Assembly (NCBI GenBank): GCA_023265025.1
Contig: JAHFUP010000007.1
Location: 1-64,000, forward strand
DNA: 64,000 nt
Source of the DNA: Acidimicrobiia bacterium
GTDB lineage: Bacteria > Actinomycetota > Acidimicrobiia > Acidimicrobiales > AC-14
Reading direction: 5' to 3'
Each line of letters starts with the position of its first letter. The stretch's first letter is position 1. The position numbers and the translations under genes were made by a program. This document shows, one piece after another, positions 33,425 through 42,022 of this stretch. Under the pieces are notes generated by a model, which was not told the DNA's origin, made no database searches, and saw only the letters and a program-made list of their open reading frames with translations.

Positions 33425-33639
33425 GCGTCGCGCCGGGCCTCGGGATCGGCCAGTACGTCAGGCTCGACTCCCCGCTCGGCCAGCAGGGCCTGGCGGCGCT
33501 GGTCGAGGGCGAGCACCTCGTCGAACGCCTCGTCCACCGTCGCCTTCAACGTGCGGGTCCCGAGGAGAGTTCGGACCGCGTCGAGTTTGTCGTCGTCGAC
33601 CTCGATGAGTCTCTTGGTCACCTCGCCAGGATATCTCAT
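33415..33639 (-). CDS. vapB: VapB-type antitoxin
   Basis: A 74-residue antitoxin. TKRLIEVDDDKLDAVRTLLG followed by TRTLKATVDEAFDEVLAL is the ribbon-helix-helix pattern of VapB proteins; the tail ending ADPEARRDAWG would fill the toxin groove. ATG 33639 is preferred for the GGAG 5 nt upstream, though the GTG at 33621 (start of TKRLIE) is a common start in this family. No clear palindrome was seen in front of it. Confidence 0.82.
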   Translation of the reverse strand: MRYPGEVTKRLIEVDDDKLDAVRTLLGTRTLKATVDEAFDEVLALDQRRQALLAERGVEPDVLADPEARRDAWG

Positions 33640-33721
33640 CGACGCTCCGCGGATAGCCCAACCCAGCACATCAGGGCGCCTGGATGGCGGCCGCGGACTA
33701 CCGGCCCGCGTGGGGCAAGCG

Positions 33722-34102
33722 TCAGACGTTGCGGCCGATACGGACCCGATTGCCGCCGGGGTCCACAACGGCGAACTCCCGCATGCCCCAGGGCTCGTCC
33801 CGAAGCTGGCTCACGGGGAGGCCCGCCGCCGTCCAGGTCGCGTGCACGGCATTGACGTCCCGCGCGTGGATATAGGCGGCGCCACGGTCGCGGCCCTCGG
33901 GTCGGTCGAGGACGAGGTGCACCTCGAGTCCCTCCCGGTGGCCGGACGCAAAGTCCTCGCCGTAGCGGTGGACCTCGAAGCCGGCCGCCTCCCAGAACCG
34001 CATCGAGGCCTCCAGGTCGCCGGTATGCAGCACCGGCACGGCGCGCACGAGCGACTTGGCCCTCGTGGCGAGCCAGTCGGCGCAGCCGGCGCAGACCACC
34101 AC
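33722..34102 (-). CDS. VOC-family (glyoxalase/bleomycin-resistance-like) protein
   Basis: 126 residues with the paired beta-alpha-beta modules of the vicinal oxygen chelate superfamily: AVPVLHTGDLEASMRFWEAA, FEVHRYG, LEVHLVLD, and AAYIHARDVNAVHATWTAAG then DPGGNRVRIGRNV. The closest pattern is that of bleomycin-resistance-type binding proteins. The N-terminus (VVCAGCADWLAT) carries two Cys and is unusual. GTG 34102 is assumed; a start nearer the first strand is possible. Enzyme or binding function is not determined. Confidence 0.8.
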   Translation of the reverse strand: MVVCAGCADWLATRAKSLVRAVPVLHTGDLEASMRFWEAAGFEVHRYGEDFASGHREGLEVHLVLDRPEGRDRGAAYIHARDVNAVHATWTAAGLPVSQLRDEPWGMREFAVVDPGGNRVRIGRNV

Positions 34103-34168
34103 CTCGGGCCCGTCAGGTTAGGACGACGGCCCGGCGTTCGGTGGGCGCCGGCCTGCGTCCGCCGGCGG

Positions 34169-34651
34169 TCAGCCGGCGAGAAGGTCGTCGAGGCGCTCGT
34201 AGCCTTCGCGCACGCCGACCTCCATGCCACTGGCGACAAAGGCGTCGCGATCCTCGAAGCTGTCGACGAGCGAGGTCGCGGTGAGCCGGGTGCGGCCGTC
34301 GCCCAGGTCCTCGAAGACCAGCCGCTCGAGGGCCACGCCGTCGGGCATGCCCTCGTAGGTGAACGTCTGCACGATCAGCTCGTCGGGTCGGACCTCGTGG
34401 AAGCAGCCGTAGAAGGCGTGCTCCACGCCGGCGCTGAGGTGGACGTAGCGGTACGACCCGCCGGTCCGGCAGTCGTAGTGGTCGATGCGTCCCTCGGTGT
34501 GGCGGGGGCCGTTCCACTGCACAAACAGGTCGGGGTCGGTGTGGGCCCGGAAGACCTTGGCCGGCGGGGCGTCGAACTCCCGGATGATGCGGACGAGCGG
34601 CACATCGGTGTCGACGACGATCTCGGTCTCATGCGTGCGGGTGGCGTTCAT
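34169..34651 (-). CDS. SRPBCC (AHSA1-like) domain protein
   Basis: 160 residues of the START/SRPBCC fold, AHSA1 branch: LVRIIREFDAPPAKVFRAHT, DPDLFVQWNGPR, the GGSYRYVHL strand, FYGCFHEVRPDELIVQTF, and the closing helix MEVGVREGYERLDDLLAG. Such proteins bind small hydrophobic molecules. The ATG overlaps the ArsR-type regulator gene (ATGA), a very common pair in actinobacteria in which the regulator controls both genes. Confidence 0.9.
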   Translation of the reverse strand: MNATRTHETEIVVDTDVPLVRIIREFDAPPAKVFRAHTDPDLFVQWNGPRHTEGRIDHYDCRTGGSYRYVHLSAGVEHAFYGCFHEVRPDELIVQTFTYEGMPDGVALERLVFEDLGDGRTRLTATSLVDSFEDRDAFVASGMEVGVREGYERLDDLLAG

Positions 34652-35013
34652 CGGTCGGTTCCTTTCGGGGTCGGTGGTGCGGTCGGGGCCTCATCGGCCA
34701 TCGTCTCGAGGAGGTCGTCGAGGCGGCGGTAGCGCTCCTCGGCCTGGCGCCGGTAGCGCTCGATCCACTTGGTCATCAAGTCGAACACCCCCGCTTCCAG
34801 GTGCACCGGCCGGCGCTGGGCCTCCCGCGTGCGACTCACCAGGCCGGCGTCCTCCAGCACCCTCAGGTGCTTGGAGACGGCCTGGAGGCTGACGTCGTAC
34901 GGCTCGGCCAGCTCGTTGACGGTGGCGTCGCCCGCCGCGAGCCTCGCCACCATGTCGCGCCGGGTGGGATCGGCCAGGGCCGAGAACACCCGGGAGAGCG
35001 GATCAGCCGGCAA
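34648..35013 (-). CDS. ArsR-family transcriptional regulator
   Basis: 121 residues with a winged helix: SRVFSALADPTRRDMVARLA, TVNELAEPYDVSLQAVSKHLRVLEDAGLV. No metal-binding Cys pairs are visible, as usual for the ArsR proteins partnered with SRPBCC genes. The N-terminus begins at a TTG (35013) directly after AAAGGA; GTG at 34989 is an alternative. Immediately upstream is a long palindrome that could be its operator. Confidence 0.88.
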   Translation of the reverse strand: MPADPLSRVFSALADPTRRDMVARLAAGDATVNELAEPYDVSLQAVSKHLRVLEDAGLVSRTREAQRRPVHLEAGVFDLMTKWIERYRRQAEERYRRLDDLLETMADEAPTAPPTPKGTDR

Positions 35014-35019
35014 TCCTTT

Positions 35020-35078
35020 GGTGTGTTTCTGGTCGTGATTTCGGCGTTTTCGAGCGGAATCACAACCAGAAACACACC
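35020..35078. repeat. 59-nt near-perfect palindrome upstream of arsR
   Basis: Arms of 23 nt (35020-35042 and 35056-35078) match at 21 positions, with the outer 14 (GGTGTGTTTCTGGT / ACCAGAAACACACC) perfect, around a 13-nt loop. It fills most of the 84-nt gap between the DUF4383 gene and the arsR start. It may be an operator, a terminator for the upstream gene or both. Confidence 0.75.
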
Positions 35079-35097
35079 GAGACCGGCTACGGCGCGA

Positions 35098-35565
35098 TCA
35101 CGGGAACCGGGTCGGCCGGCCTCGCGACAGCCGGATGCCGAGGATGCCCAGGGCGATCATCGAGACGCCGAGCGCCAAGTGGAGCAGGTTGTCGGCGGTG
35201 TTGATCGGGAGGAAGTTGGCATCGCTCTCCCGCTCGACGACCGCGCCAAAGAGGGCGACCAGCAGGTAGGCCGCGCCCCCGCCCAGCAGGTAGATGCGGG
35301 ACCACGCCACCCGGGCGGCGGCGATCAGTCCCAGGGCGAAGAGCAGGTGGACGATGTTGTGCAGGACGCTGACCTCGAACAGTCCGCACAGCTTGGCCGC
35401 CGAGTCCGGGCCGGCGAAGGCCAGCTCGTCGTCGTTGCTGGTGACCCCGGGGATGAACCCGGCGATGCCGACCAGGAGGAACAGGAGGCCGGCGGAGGCG
35501 GCGAAGGCGTGGATGGGTTGCCGCGGCTCCGGTCCCGCGCCGGGCCCCGGGAGCTCATGCGGCAT
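35098..35565 (-). CDS. DUF4383 membrane protein
   Basis: 155 residues with four membrane helices: AASAGLLFLLVGIAGF, VLHNIVHLLFALGLIAA, IYLLGGGAAYLLVALFG and NLLHLALGVSMIALGI. The HNxxHLxxGxxG and DNxLHLxLG motifs, each with His in the membrane, define DUF4383. Function is unknown. It diverges from murJ, whose start is 20 nt away. Confidence 0.85.
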   Translation of the reverse strand: MPHELPGPGAGPEPRQPIHAFAASAGLLFLLVGIAGFIPGVTSNDDELAFAGPDSAAKLCGLFEVSVLHNIVHLLFALGLIAAARVAWSRIYLLGGGAAYLLVALFGAVVERESDANFLPINTADNLLHLALGVSMIALGILGIRLSRGRPTRFP

Positions 35566-35584
35566 GGGGGTAGCCTCGCCGTCG

Positions 35585-37243
35585 ATGGCCCAGGCTGATC
35601 AGGGTCCCGACTCCGACGAGGGGCTGCCCGTCAACCTCGGCCGATCGGCTGTCGTCATGGCAGTGGGGACGACGCTCTCCCGGGTAACCGGGCTGGGCCG
35701 GCTGGTGGCCATGGCGTTCGCCCTGGGCATCACCGAGTCCCGCCTGGCCGACTCCTACAACATCGCCAACACCATGCCCAACGTGGTCTACGAGCTGATC
35801 CTGGGCGGGGTGCTGACGTCGGTCTTCATCCCGGTTCTCGTCGAGGAGTTGCGCAAGAAGCGTGACGACGACGCCTGGGAGTCCGTGTCCGCCCTGGTCA
35901 CCACGTCGATGGTGGCGGTGCTGGCGATCACGGTCCTGGCCGTGATCGGTGCGCCGTGGATCATCCGGCTGTTCACCTTCCGCCTCTCGGGGGCCGAGCA
36001 GGCCGAACAGCAGGCGCTGGCGACCTTCTTCCTGCGCTTCTTCGCCCCGCAGATCGCGTTCTACGGGATCGCCGCCATCGCCGGCGGCCTGCTCAACGCG
36101 CACGACCGCTTCGCCGTCCCGATGTTCGCCCCCATCGCCAACAACGTAGTGGTCATCGGGACGTTCCTGGCCTTCGCCGCCATCGTTTCGGGCACGCCCG
36201 ACGAGGCCGGCGTCGGCACGGCGCTGAGCCAGAAGCTGCTGCTGGCGGTGGGGACGACAGGGGGCGTGGCGCTCATGGCCATCGCCCATTGGCCGTACGT
36301 CCGGCGCCTGCCCGGGAAGCTGCGCTGGCGCCCCGACTTCCGCCATCCGGCGGTCCGCAAGCTGGCCCGGCTGTCGCTGTGGACCCTGGGATACGTGGTC
36401 GCCAACCAGCTCAGCTTCGGGGTCGGGCTCGTCCTGGCCAACGGGGTCCAGGGCGGGCCGACGGCCATGTTCACCGCCTTCGCCTTCTTCCAGCTGCCCT
36501 ACGGCATCGCCGCGGTGTCGATCATGACGGCCCTGGTGCCCCGCATGTCCACCCAGGCGGTGGAGGGCGACGAGGACGGCTTCCGCGCCTCGGTCGGCAG
36601 CGGGCTGCGCCTCATGGGGCTGCTGCTCCTCCCCGCGACCGCCGGCTACCTCGTCCTGTCCCGGCCGCTGGTCACCACCCTCCTCGAGCACGGCGTCATG
36701 AGCGCCAACAGCAGCCGTCTCGTCGCCGAGGTGCTGGACATGTTCGCCCTGGGGCTGGTGCCGTTCTCCTTCTACCTCCTGCTCCTCCGGGCTTTCTACT
36801 CCCGCCAGGACGCCCGCACGCCCACCCTGGTCAACGTGGTCCTGAACACCGTCTACGCCGTCTTCTCGCTGATCCTCTTCCCGACGTTCCGCGTCCAGGG
36901 CCTGGCCCTGGCCCATTCGCTCTGTTACTTCACCGGGGCACTGCTGGCCGGCGTGCTCCTGTCCCGGCGGATCGGCGGGCTCGATTCCGCCCGGACCTTC
37001 GCCGCCCTGGGTCGGGCCGCGGCCGCGTCTGTCGTCGCCGCCGGCGCCATGGTCGTCGCCCTGGCCGCGGTGAACGCGGTCATGGGCCCGAGCGGCGAGC
37101 GGGCCCTCGTGCAGCTCCTGGCGGGGGCCGCCGCCGGCGGCGTGGCCTACCTCCTGGCGGCCAAGGCGTTGCGCATGGAAGAGCTGCAGACGCTCCGGAA
37201 CCTGCTCCCGGGACGCTCCCGTTCCGCATCGGCCCTGGGGTAG
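35585..37243 (+). CDS. murJ: lipid II flippase MurJ (MviN family)
   Basis: A 552-residue, roughly 14-helix MOP-superfamily flippase that moves lipid II across the cytoplasmic membrane for peptidoglycan synthesis. Family signatures include TTLSRVTGLGRLVAMAFALG, DSYNIANTMPNVVYELILGG, ALVPRMSTQA and FYSRQDARTPTLVNVV; the central cavity arginines (SRVTG, RKL) are present. ATG 35585 has only a weak ribosome binding site. A L,D-transpeptidase follows 9 nt later, consistent with a cell-wall operon. It is shorter than mycobacterial MviN, with no pseudokinase domain. Confidence 0.95.
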   Translation: MAQADQGPDSDEGLPVNLGRSAVVMAVGTTLSRVTGLGRLVAMAFALGITESRLADSYNIANTMPNVVYELILGGVLTSVFIPVLVEELRKKRDDDAWESVSALVTTSMVAVLAITVLAVIGAPWIIRLFTFRLSGAEQAEQQALATFFLRFFAPQIAFYGIAAIAGGLLNAHDRFAVPMFAPIANNVVVIGTFLAFAAIVSGTPDEAGVGTALSQKLLLAVGTTGGVALMAIAHWPYVRRLPGKLRWRPDFRHPAVRKLARLSLWTLGYVVANQLSFGVGLVLANGVQGGPTAMFTAFAFFQLPYGIAAVSIMTALVPRMSTQAVEGDEDGFRASVGSGLRLMGLLLLPATAGYLVLSRPLVTTLLEHGVMSANSSRLVAEVLDMFALGLVPFSFYLLLLRAFYSRQDARTPTLVNVVLNTVYAVFSLILFPTFRVQGLALAHSLCYFTGALLAGVLLSRRIGGLDSARTFAALGRAAAASVVAAGAMVVALAAVNAVMGPSGERALVQLLAGAAAGGVAYLLAAKALRMEELQTLRNLLPGRSRSASALG

Positions 37244-37252
37244 TTTCTGTCC

Positions 37253-38332
37253 ATGACCAGGCGGACCGTGGTCGTGGCGATCGTGCTCCCGCTGGCCCTC
37301 GTACTCGCCCTCGCGGGGGCCGTCGGGGCGCTGGTCGTCGACGGTCGGGCCCAGCGCACCCTGCCCGCCGGCGCCGTCGTCCAGGGCGTGGACGTGGGCA
37401 ACCTGGGGTTCAGCGCCGCCGTCGCCCGGGTGCGCCAGCGGGTCGAGTCGCCCCTGCACCGACCGATCACGGTGACCGTCGACTCCTTCTCGGTGCAGAC
37501 CACGCCGTGGGACCTGGGCTACCGGGTCGACGTACCGGGTGCCATCGAACTGGCGATGGACGACCGGCGGGCCGGCAGCGTCTTCTCCCGGGTGTCCTCA
37601 CAGCTGTTCTCCTCGGGAGACACCGCTTTCGCCGACGTGCGCCCAAGCTGGGGCGAGGGCACCCTCGACAAGGTCATCGCCGACGCGGCCAAGGCCATCG
37701 GCGCCGAGCCGCGCGACGCCGACCTCGACATATCGACGGGTTGGGTGAAGATCGTGCCGGAGAAGGTGGGCAAGGAGATCGACGTCGAGGCGTCGAAGCA
37801 GGCGCTGATGTACGGCGTGGCCACCGGCGGCTCCACCGTGAAGCTGGCCGTCCGGGAGCTGAAGCCGGCCAACGACCCGACGATGTCGAAGGTGATCCTG
37901 GTCCGGGCCGGCGAGAACAAGCTCTACCTGTACGAGAACGGGCTCATCGTGAAGTCCTGGCCGGTCGCCACCGGCGCCAAGGGGTACCTCACTCCCGAGG
38001 GCGTCTGGCACATCACCCAGAAGCTGGTCAACCCGTCCTGGCACAATCCGGGCAGTGCCTGGGCGAAGGGCCTGCCGGCGGTCATCGGTCCCGGGCCGAA
38101 CAACCCGCTTGGCACCAAGGCCATGCGGCTCGACGCCCCCTCCATCCTGATCCACGCCACGTCGAAGACGTCGTCGATCGGCTACAGCGACTCCCACGGG
38201 TGCATCCGCATGAACGAGACGGACGAAGCCGAGCTTTTCAACCTCGTCCCGGTGGGCACCCGGGTGGCCGTCGTGCAGGTCAGCCCGCCCCGGCCCATCG
38301 GCTCCGACCCGATCGACGCCACCGCCTTCTAA
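37253..38332 (+). CDS. L,D-transpeptidase (YkuD) with a PG-binding domain
   Basis: 359 residues. A signal anchor (VVVAIVLPLALVLALAGAVG) is followed by a PG_binding_4-like region (about 35-200, LPAGAVVQGVDVGNLGF) and a C-terminal YkuD domain starting at SKVILVRAGENKLYLYENG. The active site motif is SILIHATS...SHGCIRM, with His and the nucleophilic Cys of HGCIRM. The enzyme makes 3-3 peptidoglycan cross-links or attaches proteins outside the membrane. Directly downstream of murJ. Confidence 0.93.
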   Translation: MTRRTVVVAIVLPLALVLALAGAVGALVVDGRAQRTLPAGAVVQGVDVGNLGFSAAVARVRQRVESPLHRPITVTVDSFSVQTTPWDLGYRVDVPGAIELAMDDRRAGSVFSRVSSQLFSSGDTAFADVRPSWGEGTLDKVIADAAKAIGAEPRDADLDISTGWVKIVPEKVGKEIDVEASKQALMYGVATGGSTVKLAVRELKPANDPTMSKVILVRAGENKLYLYENGLIVKSWPVATGAKGYLTPEGVWHITQKLVNPSWHNPGSAWAKGLPAVIGPGPNNPLGTKAMRLDAPSILIHATSKTSSIGYSDSHGCIRMNETDEAELFNLVPVGTRVAVVQVSPPRPIGSDPIDATAF

Positions 38333-38346
38333 CCCCGACGTCCAAC

Positions 38347-38408
38347 CCCGAACTGGCGGCAATTGGCCGCGTAGGCGCGGCCAAGTGCAGCCAGAACGAG
38401 GGGGTCAG
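38347..38408 (+). repeat. palindromic repeat element, copy 2 (CCCGAACTGG family)
   Basis: Begins CCCGAACTGGCGGCA and ends GTGCAGCCAGAACGAGGGGG TCAG; inner stem GGCCGC/GCGGCC with loop GTAGGC. The outer parts match copy 1 (10725-10785), the inner stem does not. It separates the convergent transpeptidase and DUF6390 genes, and its last bases include the DUF6390 stop codon (38405-38407). Confidence 0.7.
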
Positions 38409-39151
38409 ATCGTCTGGTTGGCCAGGGCCAGGTGGGCGGCGCTGGCCTTGCGGAGGTTGGCCAGCCGGCGGGCGTCGAGGGTCTCGCAGATCCAGCCCCA
38501 GTGGATCGAGACCCAGTCGCCGGCGGCCAGGTCGTCGGCGAAGCCCCGGCCCTCGAACGCCCGCAGCACCCGCTCGGCCCGGGCCTCGCCGAGGGCCAGC
38601 TTGCCGTCGACCAGCGTCAAGGGCCGGCGGTCGACGGTGACGCTGGCGCCGTCGACCTCGCGGACCTGGCCCCAGCTGATCCGGCAGTTCTCCATGGCCG
38701 CCATTCCGACGGAATCCGACTCCAGGTGGCGGTAGACGTCGAGCACATGGAAGAGGTGGAAGGGTTTGGCGCCGGCGGGCGGCTTGCGCAGCACCTGCTC
38801 GCGGACCTTCGTGGGTAGATGGTTGCCGAACCGCTCCTCCAGCGACCGGTAGAGGTCGCCGGCCTCGACCACGTCGAGCAGCTCGTTGCCGAGCCAGTAC
38901 GCCTCGACAACCCGGGGGTCAAAGGGGTCGCCGATGCCGTTGGCGGCGGCGATGGTCCGCAGATAGGGCACCGCGCCGGTGAACTTGACCAGCAACGGGG
39001 CCAATCTGGGGTCGGGACGGCCCTCGACCGCGTGCTCGAGCAGGACCTCGTTCCCGTTGCCCCCGCAGTAGCCCAGGTGGTTGGGCATGAACGCGTAGCG
39101 GATGAAGAGGAGCAGCCCCGAGGGAGGGGCGGCCGGGGGTGCCGCGGGCAT
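38405..39151 (-). CDS. DUF6390 family protein
   Basis: 248 residues from ATG 39151. Recognised by LLLFIRYAFMPNHLGYCGGNG at the start and by AYWLGNELLD, FHLFHVLDVYRHL, MENCRISWGQV and DWVSIHWGWICETL further on. The central helices contain the invariant-looking H-x-F-H-V. Its members are sometimes found near hydrogenase maturation genes (recalled); none are present here. The fold and role are unknown. Confidence 0.68.
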   Translation of the reverse strand: MPAAPPAAPPSGLLLFIRYAFMPNHLGYCGGNGNEVLLEHAVEGRPDPRLAPLLVKFTGAVPYLRTIAAANGIGDPFDPRVVEAYWLGNELLDVVEAGDLYRSLEERFGNHLPTKVREQVLRKPPAGAKPFHLFHVLDVYRHLESDSVGMAAMENCRISWGQVREVDGASVTVDRRPLTLVDGKLALGEARAERVLRAFEGRGFADDLAAGDWVSIHWGWICETLDARRLANLRKASAAHLALANQTI

Positions 39152-39292
39152 GCTCAAGTCTCGCGCCGGATCTCTGCTTCAGGTTCCGCGTGAATAGGCC
39201 GAAAGTACTAGTGGCGACGCCGACTCCACTGCGCGATCCTGTAGGGCTTCGCCGCCGCAACGGTCCTGACGGAAGACAACGAGGCCAGCGCT

Positions 39293-40837
39293 ATGCGCCT
39301 TTCCATCCTGATGAGACCGGAAGTGATCGCATTCTCAATACTGATCATCGGGACGGCTATCGTGACGCTTCGAATGACACGACCGGAAGGCCGGTTCGCC
39401 CGGCGCAAGGAGGGCCGCGGCGGACGGGCGGTGGCTGCTGCCGGCGGTGGCGGCGAAACCGCCTTCAAAGTCGAGCAGGTCAACCGCAGCGACCCCAAGT
39501 CGCGCATGGAGTCGGTGACCTTCGCCGACGTCGCCGGCCTCGAGGAGGCCATCTCCGAGCTGCGTGAGGTCGTCGACTACCTCCGCGACCCCCACCGCTT
39601 CGAGCGGCTGGGTGCGCATATGCCCAAGGGCGTCCTGCTCTACGGGATGCCCGGCTGCGGGAAGACGCTGCTGGCCCGGGCCCTCGCCGGCGAGACGGGC
39701 GTTCCCTTCTACTTCGTGTCGGCTACCAGCTTCGTGGAGAAGTTCGTCGGCCTCGGCGCCTCCCGCGTCCGCCAGCTGTTCGAGGCGGCCAAGAGTTCGG
39801 CGCCCTGCATCATCTTCATCGACGAGCTCGACGCCATCGGCCGCCACCGCAGCGCCGACACCACGGGGGAGCGGGAGTTCGACCACACCCTGAACCAGCT
39901 GCTCGTCGAGCTCGACGGCTTCGGAGGCTCACCGGGTGTGATGATCATCGGCGCCACCAACCGACCCGAGCTGATCGACAGTGCCCTGCTGCGCCCGGGC
40001 CGGTTCGACCGCCGCATCCAGGTGGACCGGCCCGACCGCGGCGGCCGCGAGAAAATCCTTCGCCTCCACGCCGACACCCGCCCGGTGTCCCGGCGGATCG
40101 ATTGGGGCGAGGTCGCGGCCCACACCGCCGGCCTCACCGCCGCCGAGCTGGCCAACATCGTCAACGAGGCCTGCCTGCTCGCCGCCCGCCGGCATCGCGA
40201 CCGGGTCGCGCCCGAGGACGTCGACGAGGCCGTCTCCCGGGTGCTGGCGGGCACCCGCAGCGCCCGACTGATGTCCGACGACGAGAAGGAGCTCGTGGGC
40301 GTGCACGAGGCGGGCCACGCCCTGCTCTCGGTGCTGCTCCGGGGCGTCCAGCCGCCGTCGCGGGTGTCGATCGTGAACCGGGGGGCGGCCTTCGGGCGCT
40401 CGCCGTGGTCCACCACCGACGACCGCGAGGTCCTGACCAAGCGCGAGCTCATGGCCCAGCTGATCGTCCTCATGGGCGGGCGGGCCGCCGAGATGCAGGT
40501 CTTCGGCCAGCCCAGCACCCGGGCCGAGGACGACCTCGAGCACGCCGCCGATCTCGCCCGCCGCATGGTCGAGCGCTTGGCCATGACCGGCCGCTTCGAG
40601 CTGGCCGGCCGCAAGGACGAAGGCACCCGCGGCAATGACGACGGCGAGGGAGGCAAGGAGGTCCGCGAGCTGCTCGAAAAGGCCGAGCAGGCCGCCCGCA
40701 CCATCCTGGGCGACAACAGCGGCGACCTGCGCACCATCGCCGAGGCGCTGGTGCTGAAGGAGACCCTCACCGCCGCCGAGCTCCAGGACATCGTCCGGGG
40801 AGGCGGCGGGGGCGGCGCCTTCGAGCTTTCCAGCTAA
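39293..40837 (+). CDS. FtsH-like AAA zinc protease with one membrane segment
   Basis: 514 residues, shorter than FtsH (about 640). A single N-terminal helix (VIAFSILIIGTAIVTL) replaces the two helices and extracytoplasmic domain of FtsH. The AAA domain has Walker A GMPGCGKT (118-125, usually GPPGTGKT), Walker B IIFIDELDAIG, SRH ATNRPELIDSALLRPGRFDR and pore loop FVEKFVGLG. The protease has HEAGH (338-342) and the third ligand Asp in RAEDDLEHAADLARRM, so it should be active. ATG 39293. The C-terminus is glycine rich. It ends next to the 189-nt repeat. Confidence 0.9.
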   Translation: MRLSILMRPEVIAFSILIIGTAIVTLRMTRPEGRFARRKEGRGGRAVAAAGGGGETAFKVEQVNRSDPKSRMESVTFADVAGLEEAISELREVVDYLRDPHRFERLGAHMPKGVLLYGMPGCGKTLLARALAGETGVPFYFVSATSFVEKFVGLGASRVRQLFEAAKSSAPCIIFIDELDAIGRHRSADTTGEREFDHTLNQLLVELDGFGGSPGVMIIGATNRPELIDSALLRPGRFDRRIQVDRPDRGGREKILRLHADTRPVSRRIDWGEVAAHTAGLTAAELANIVNEACLLAARRHRDRVAPEDVDEAVSRVLAGTRSARLMSDDEKELVGVHEAGHALLSVLLRGVQPPSRVSIVNRGAAFGRSPWSTTDDREVLTKRELMAQLIVLMGGRAAEMQVFGQPSTRAEDDLEHAADLARRMVERLAMTGRFELAGRKDEGTRGNDDGEGGKEVRELLEKAEQAARTILGDNSGDLRTIAEALVLKETLTAAELQDIVRGGGGGGAFELSS

Positions 40838-40841
40838 GTAC

Positions 40842-41030
40842 CACAAACGTTCGCCGCGTTCGTGGGGTTTGCCGTCCGTGGCCGCCGTCGCCGCCGATGG
40901 CGGCCCCTCCGGCAGCGGACACGAGGGAGGGACAGGGCGGAGGCGGCGCGAGCTCCGCTCGCCCGCCGGAGCACGATCACTTCGACCGAATGGAGTGAGC
41001 GACGCGAACGAATGAGGTCGAGGCACTAGG
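40842..41030 (-). repeat. 189-nt dispersed intergenic repeat, copy B
   Basis: Reverse complement of 18032-18220 with 3 differences. It occupies the gap between the convergent FtsH-like and metacaspase genes. The hairpins seen in copy A are retained, and the central one keeps its stem while its loop changes from TTC to ATC (GAT as read on the plus strand). No coding capacity or transposase was found. Confidence 0.9.
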
Positions 41031-41045
41031 CGCCCGAGGACCCCC

Positions 41046-41885
41046 CTAGAAACACAGGAAGAGGATGCACTGCTTGGCCGGCGCCGCTGCCGCCGCCGGC
41101 GCCGGCGCAGTGGCCACCGCATCCAGGAAGAGCGGCGTGCCGTCCCAGCCGGCCATCACCGGGTGCTGGGCACCCTGGCGCTGGTTCGCCGTGATCATCG
41201 GGGCCCGGGCGGCGGCGAAGGCGAAGGCCTCTTGCACCGATACCCTGCCGTCGCGGTTGGCATCGCCCTCGCCGTTGACGATGGCCTTCTCGATCTCCAG
41301 CAGCGTGAACACCGACTGCTGCTGGTCGGGCAGCTCGTAGGACTTTTCGTTGGCCCTCGACGAGCCAGTGAACAGGCGATTGGGCGCCGAGATGCCCTCG
41401 TCGAAGCCGGCCGCCTCGCAGCCCGAGATGTCCACCCACGCCTGACCCCTCAACTGGCGCACCTTGCCGGCCAGCTCGGTGTCGGCGATGAAGGCGTTGT
41501 CGTGGGGCCACAGGTACTCGGTCGAGCCGACCTGCTTGACGTGCCCGGAGTAGTGGATAACTGATAGCGACGTCGGCCCGCTGTGGTCGACGAGCCACTG
41601 CAGGCCGCCGCGGATGGCCCCGGCTGTCGCCGCACTCTCCGTGAGCACCTTGATGTGGTCGTCCGCCCAACCTGACTTCAGGAGGGCTTGGCGGAAGTCG
41701 GCGGCGTCGGCCACCGCCCCGAAGTTGGGCCGCGTCCGGCCCTGGAAGTGGTCGATGCCGATGATCAGCGCCCACCGCTCGCCGGCCGCGGGCGGCGAGG
41801 CGGCCGAAGCGGACACCGCCCCGCCGAGCGCTCCGGCGACCAGGAACGGGAGGAGCAGAAGGGCGCGGCGCATGACGATGTTCAT
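41046..41885 (-). CDS. secreted metacaspase-like peptidase with EF-hand
   Basis: 279 residues from ATG 41885 (GTG 41894 and ATG 41873 are alternatives). A signal peptide (ALLLLPFLVAGALGGAVSA) is followed by a caspase-hemoglobinase fold: WALIIGIDHF, catalytic H115 in VIHYSGH and C156 in VDISGCEAAGFDEG. Between the caspase core and the C-terminus lies a textbook EF-hand loop DANRDGRVSVQE (208-219; ligands D208, N210, D212, E219), suggesting Ca2+ control, as known for metacaspases. It ends in an Ala/Pro linker and KQCILFLCF. It should act outside the cytoplasm and cleave after Arg or Lys if like its relatives. Confidence 0.87.
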   Translation of the reverse strand: MNIVMRRALLLLPFLVAGALGGAVSASAASPPAAGERWALIIGIDHFQGRTRPNFGAVADAADFRQALLKSGWADDHIKVLTESAATAGAIRGGLQWLVDHSGPTSLSVIHYSGHVKQVGSTEYLWPHDNAFIADTELAGKVRQLRGQAWVDISGCEAAGFDEGISAPNRLFTGSSRANEKSYELPDQQQSVFTLLEIEKAIVNGEGDANRDGRVSVQEAFAFAAARAPMITANQRQGAQHPVMAGWDGTPLFLDAVATAPAPAAAAAPAKQCILFLCF

Positions 41886-42022
41886 ACCACGCACAGTGTT
41901 TGGCCACCCTTCGCGGCCTCAAGGTTCGCGCCGCCGGTGCCGATAACGAGGGACACTGGCCTTGAGAAGCGGAGGGGCGTTGCTGTGCGCACATCGGGAG
42001 TGACGGAACACCCCATGCACGG

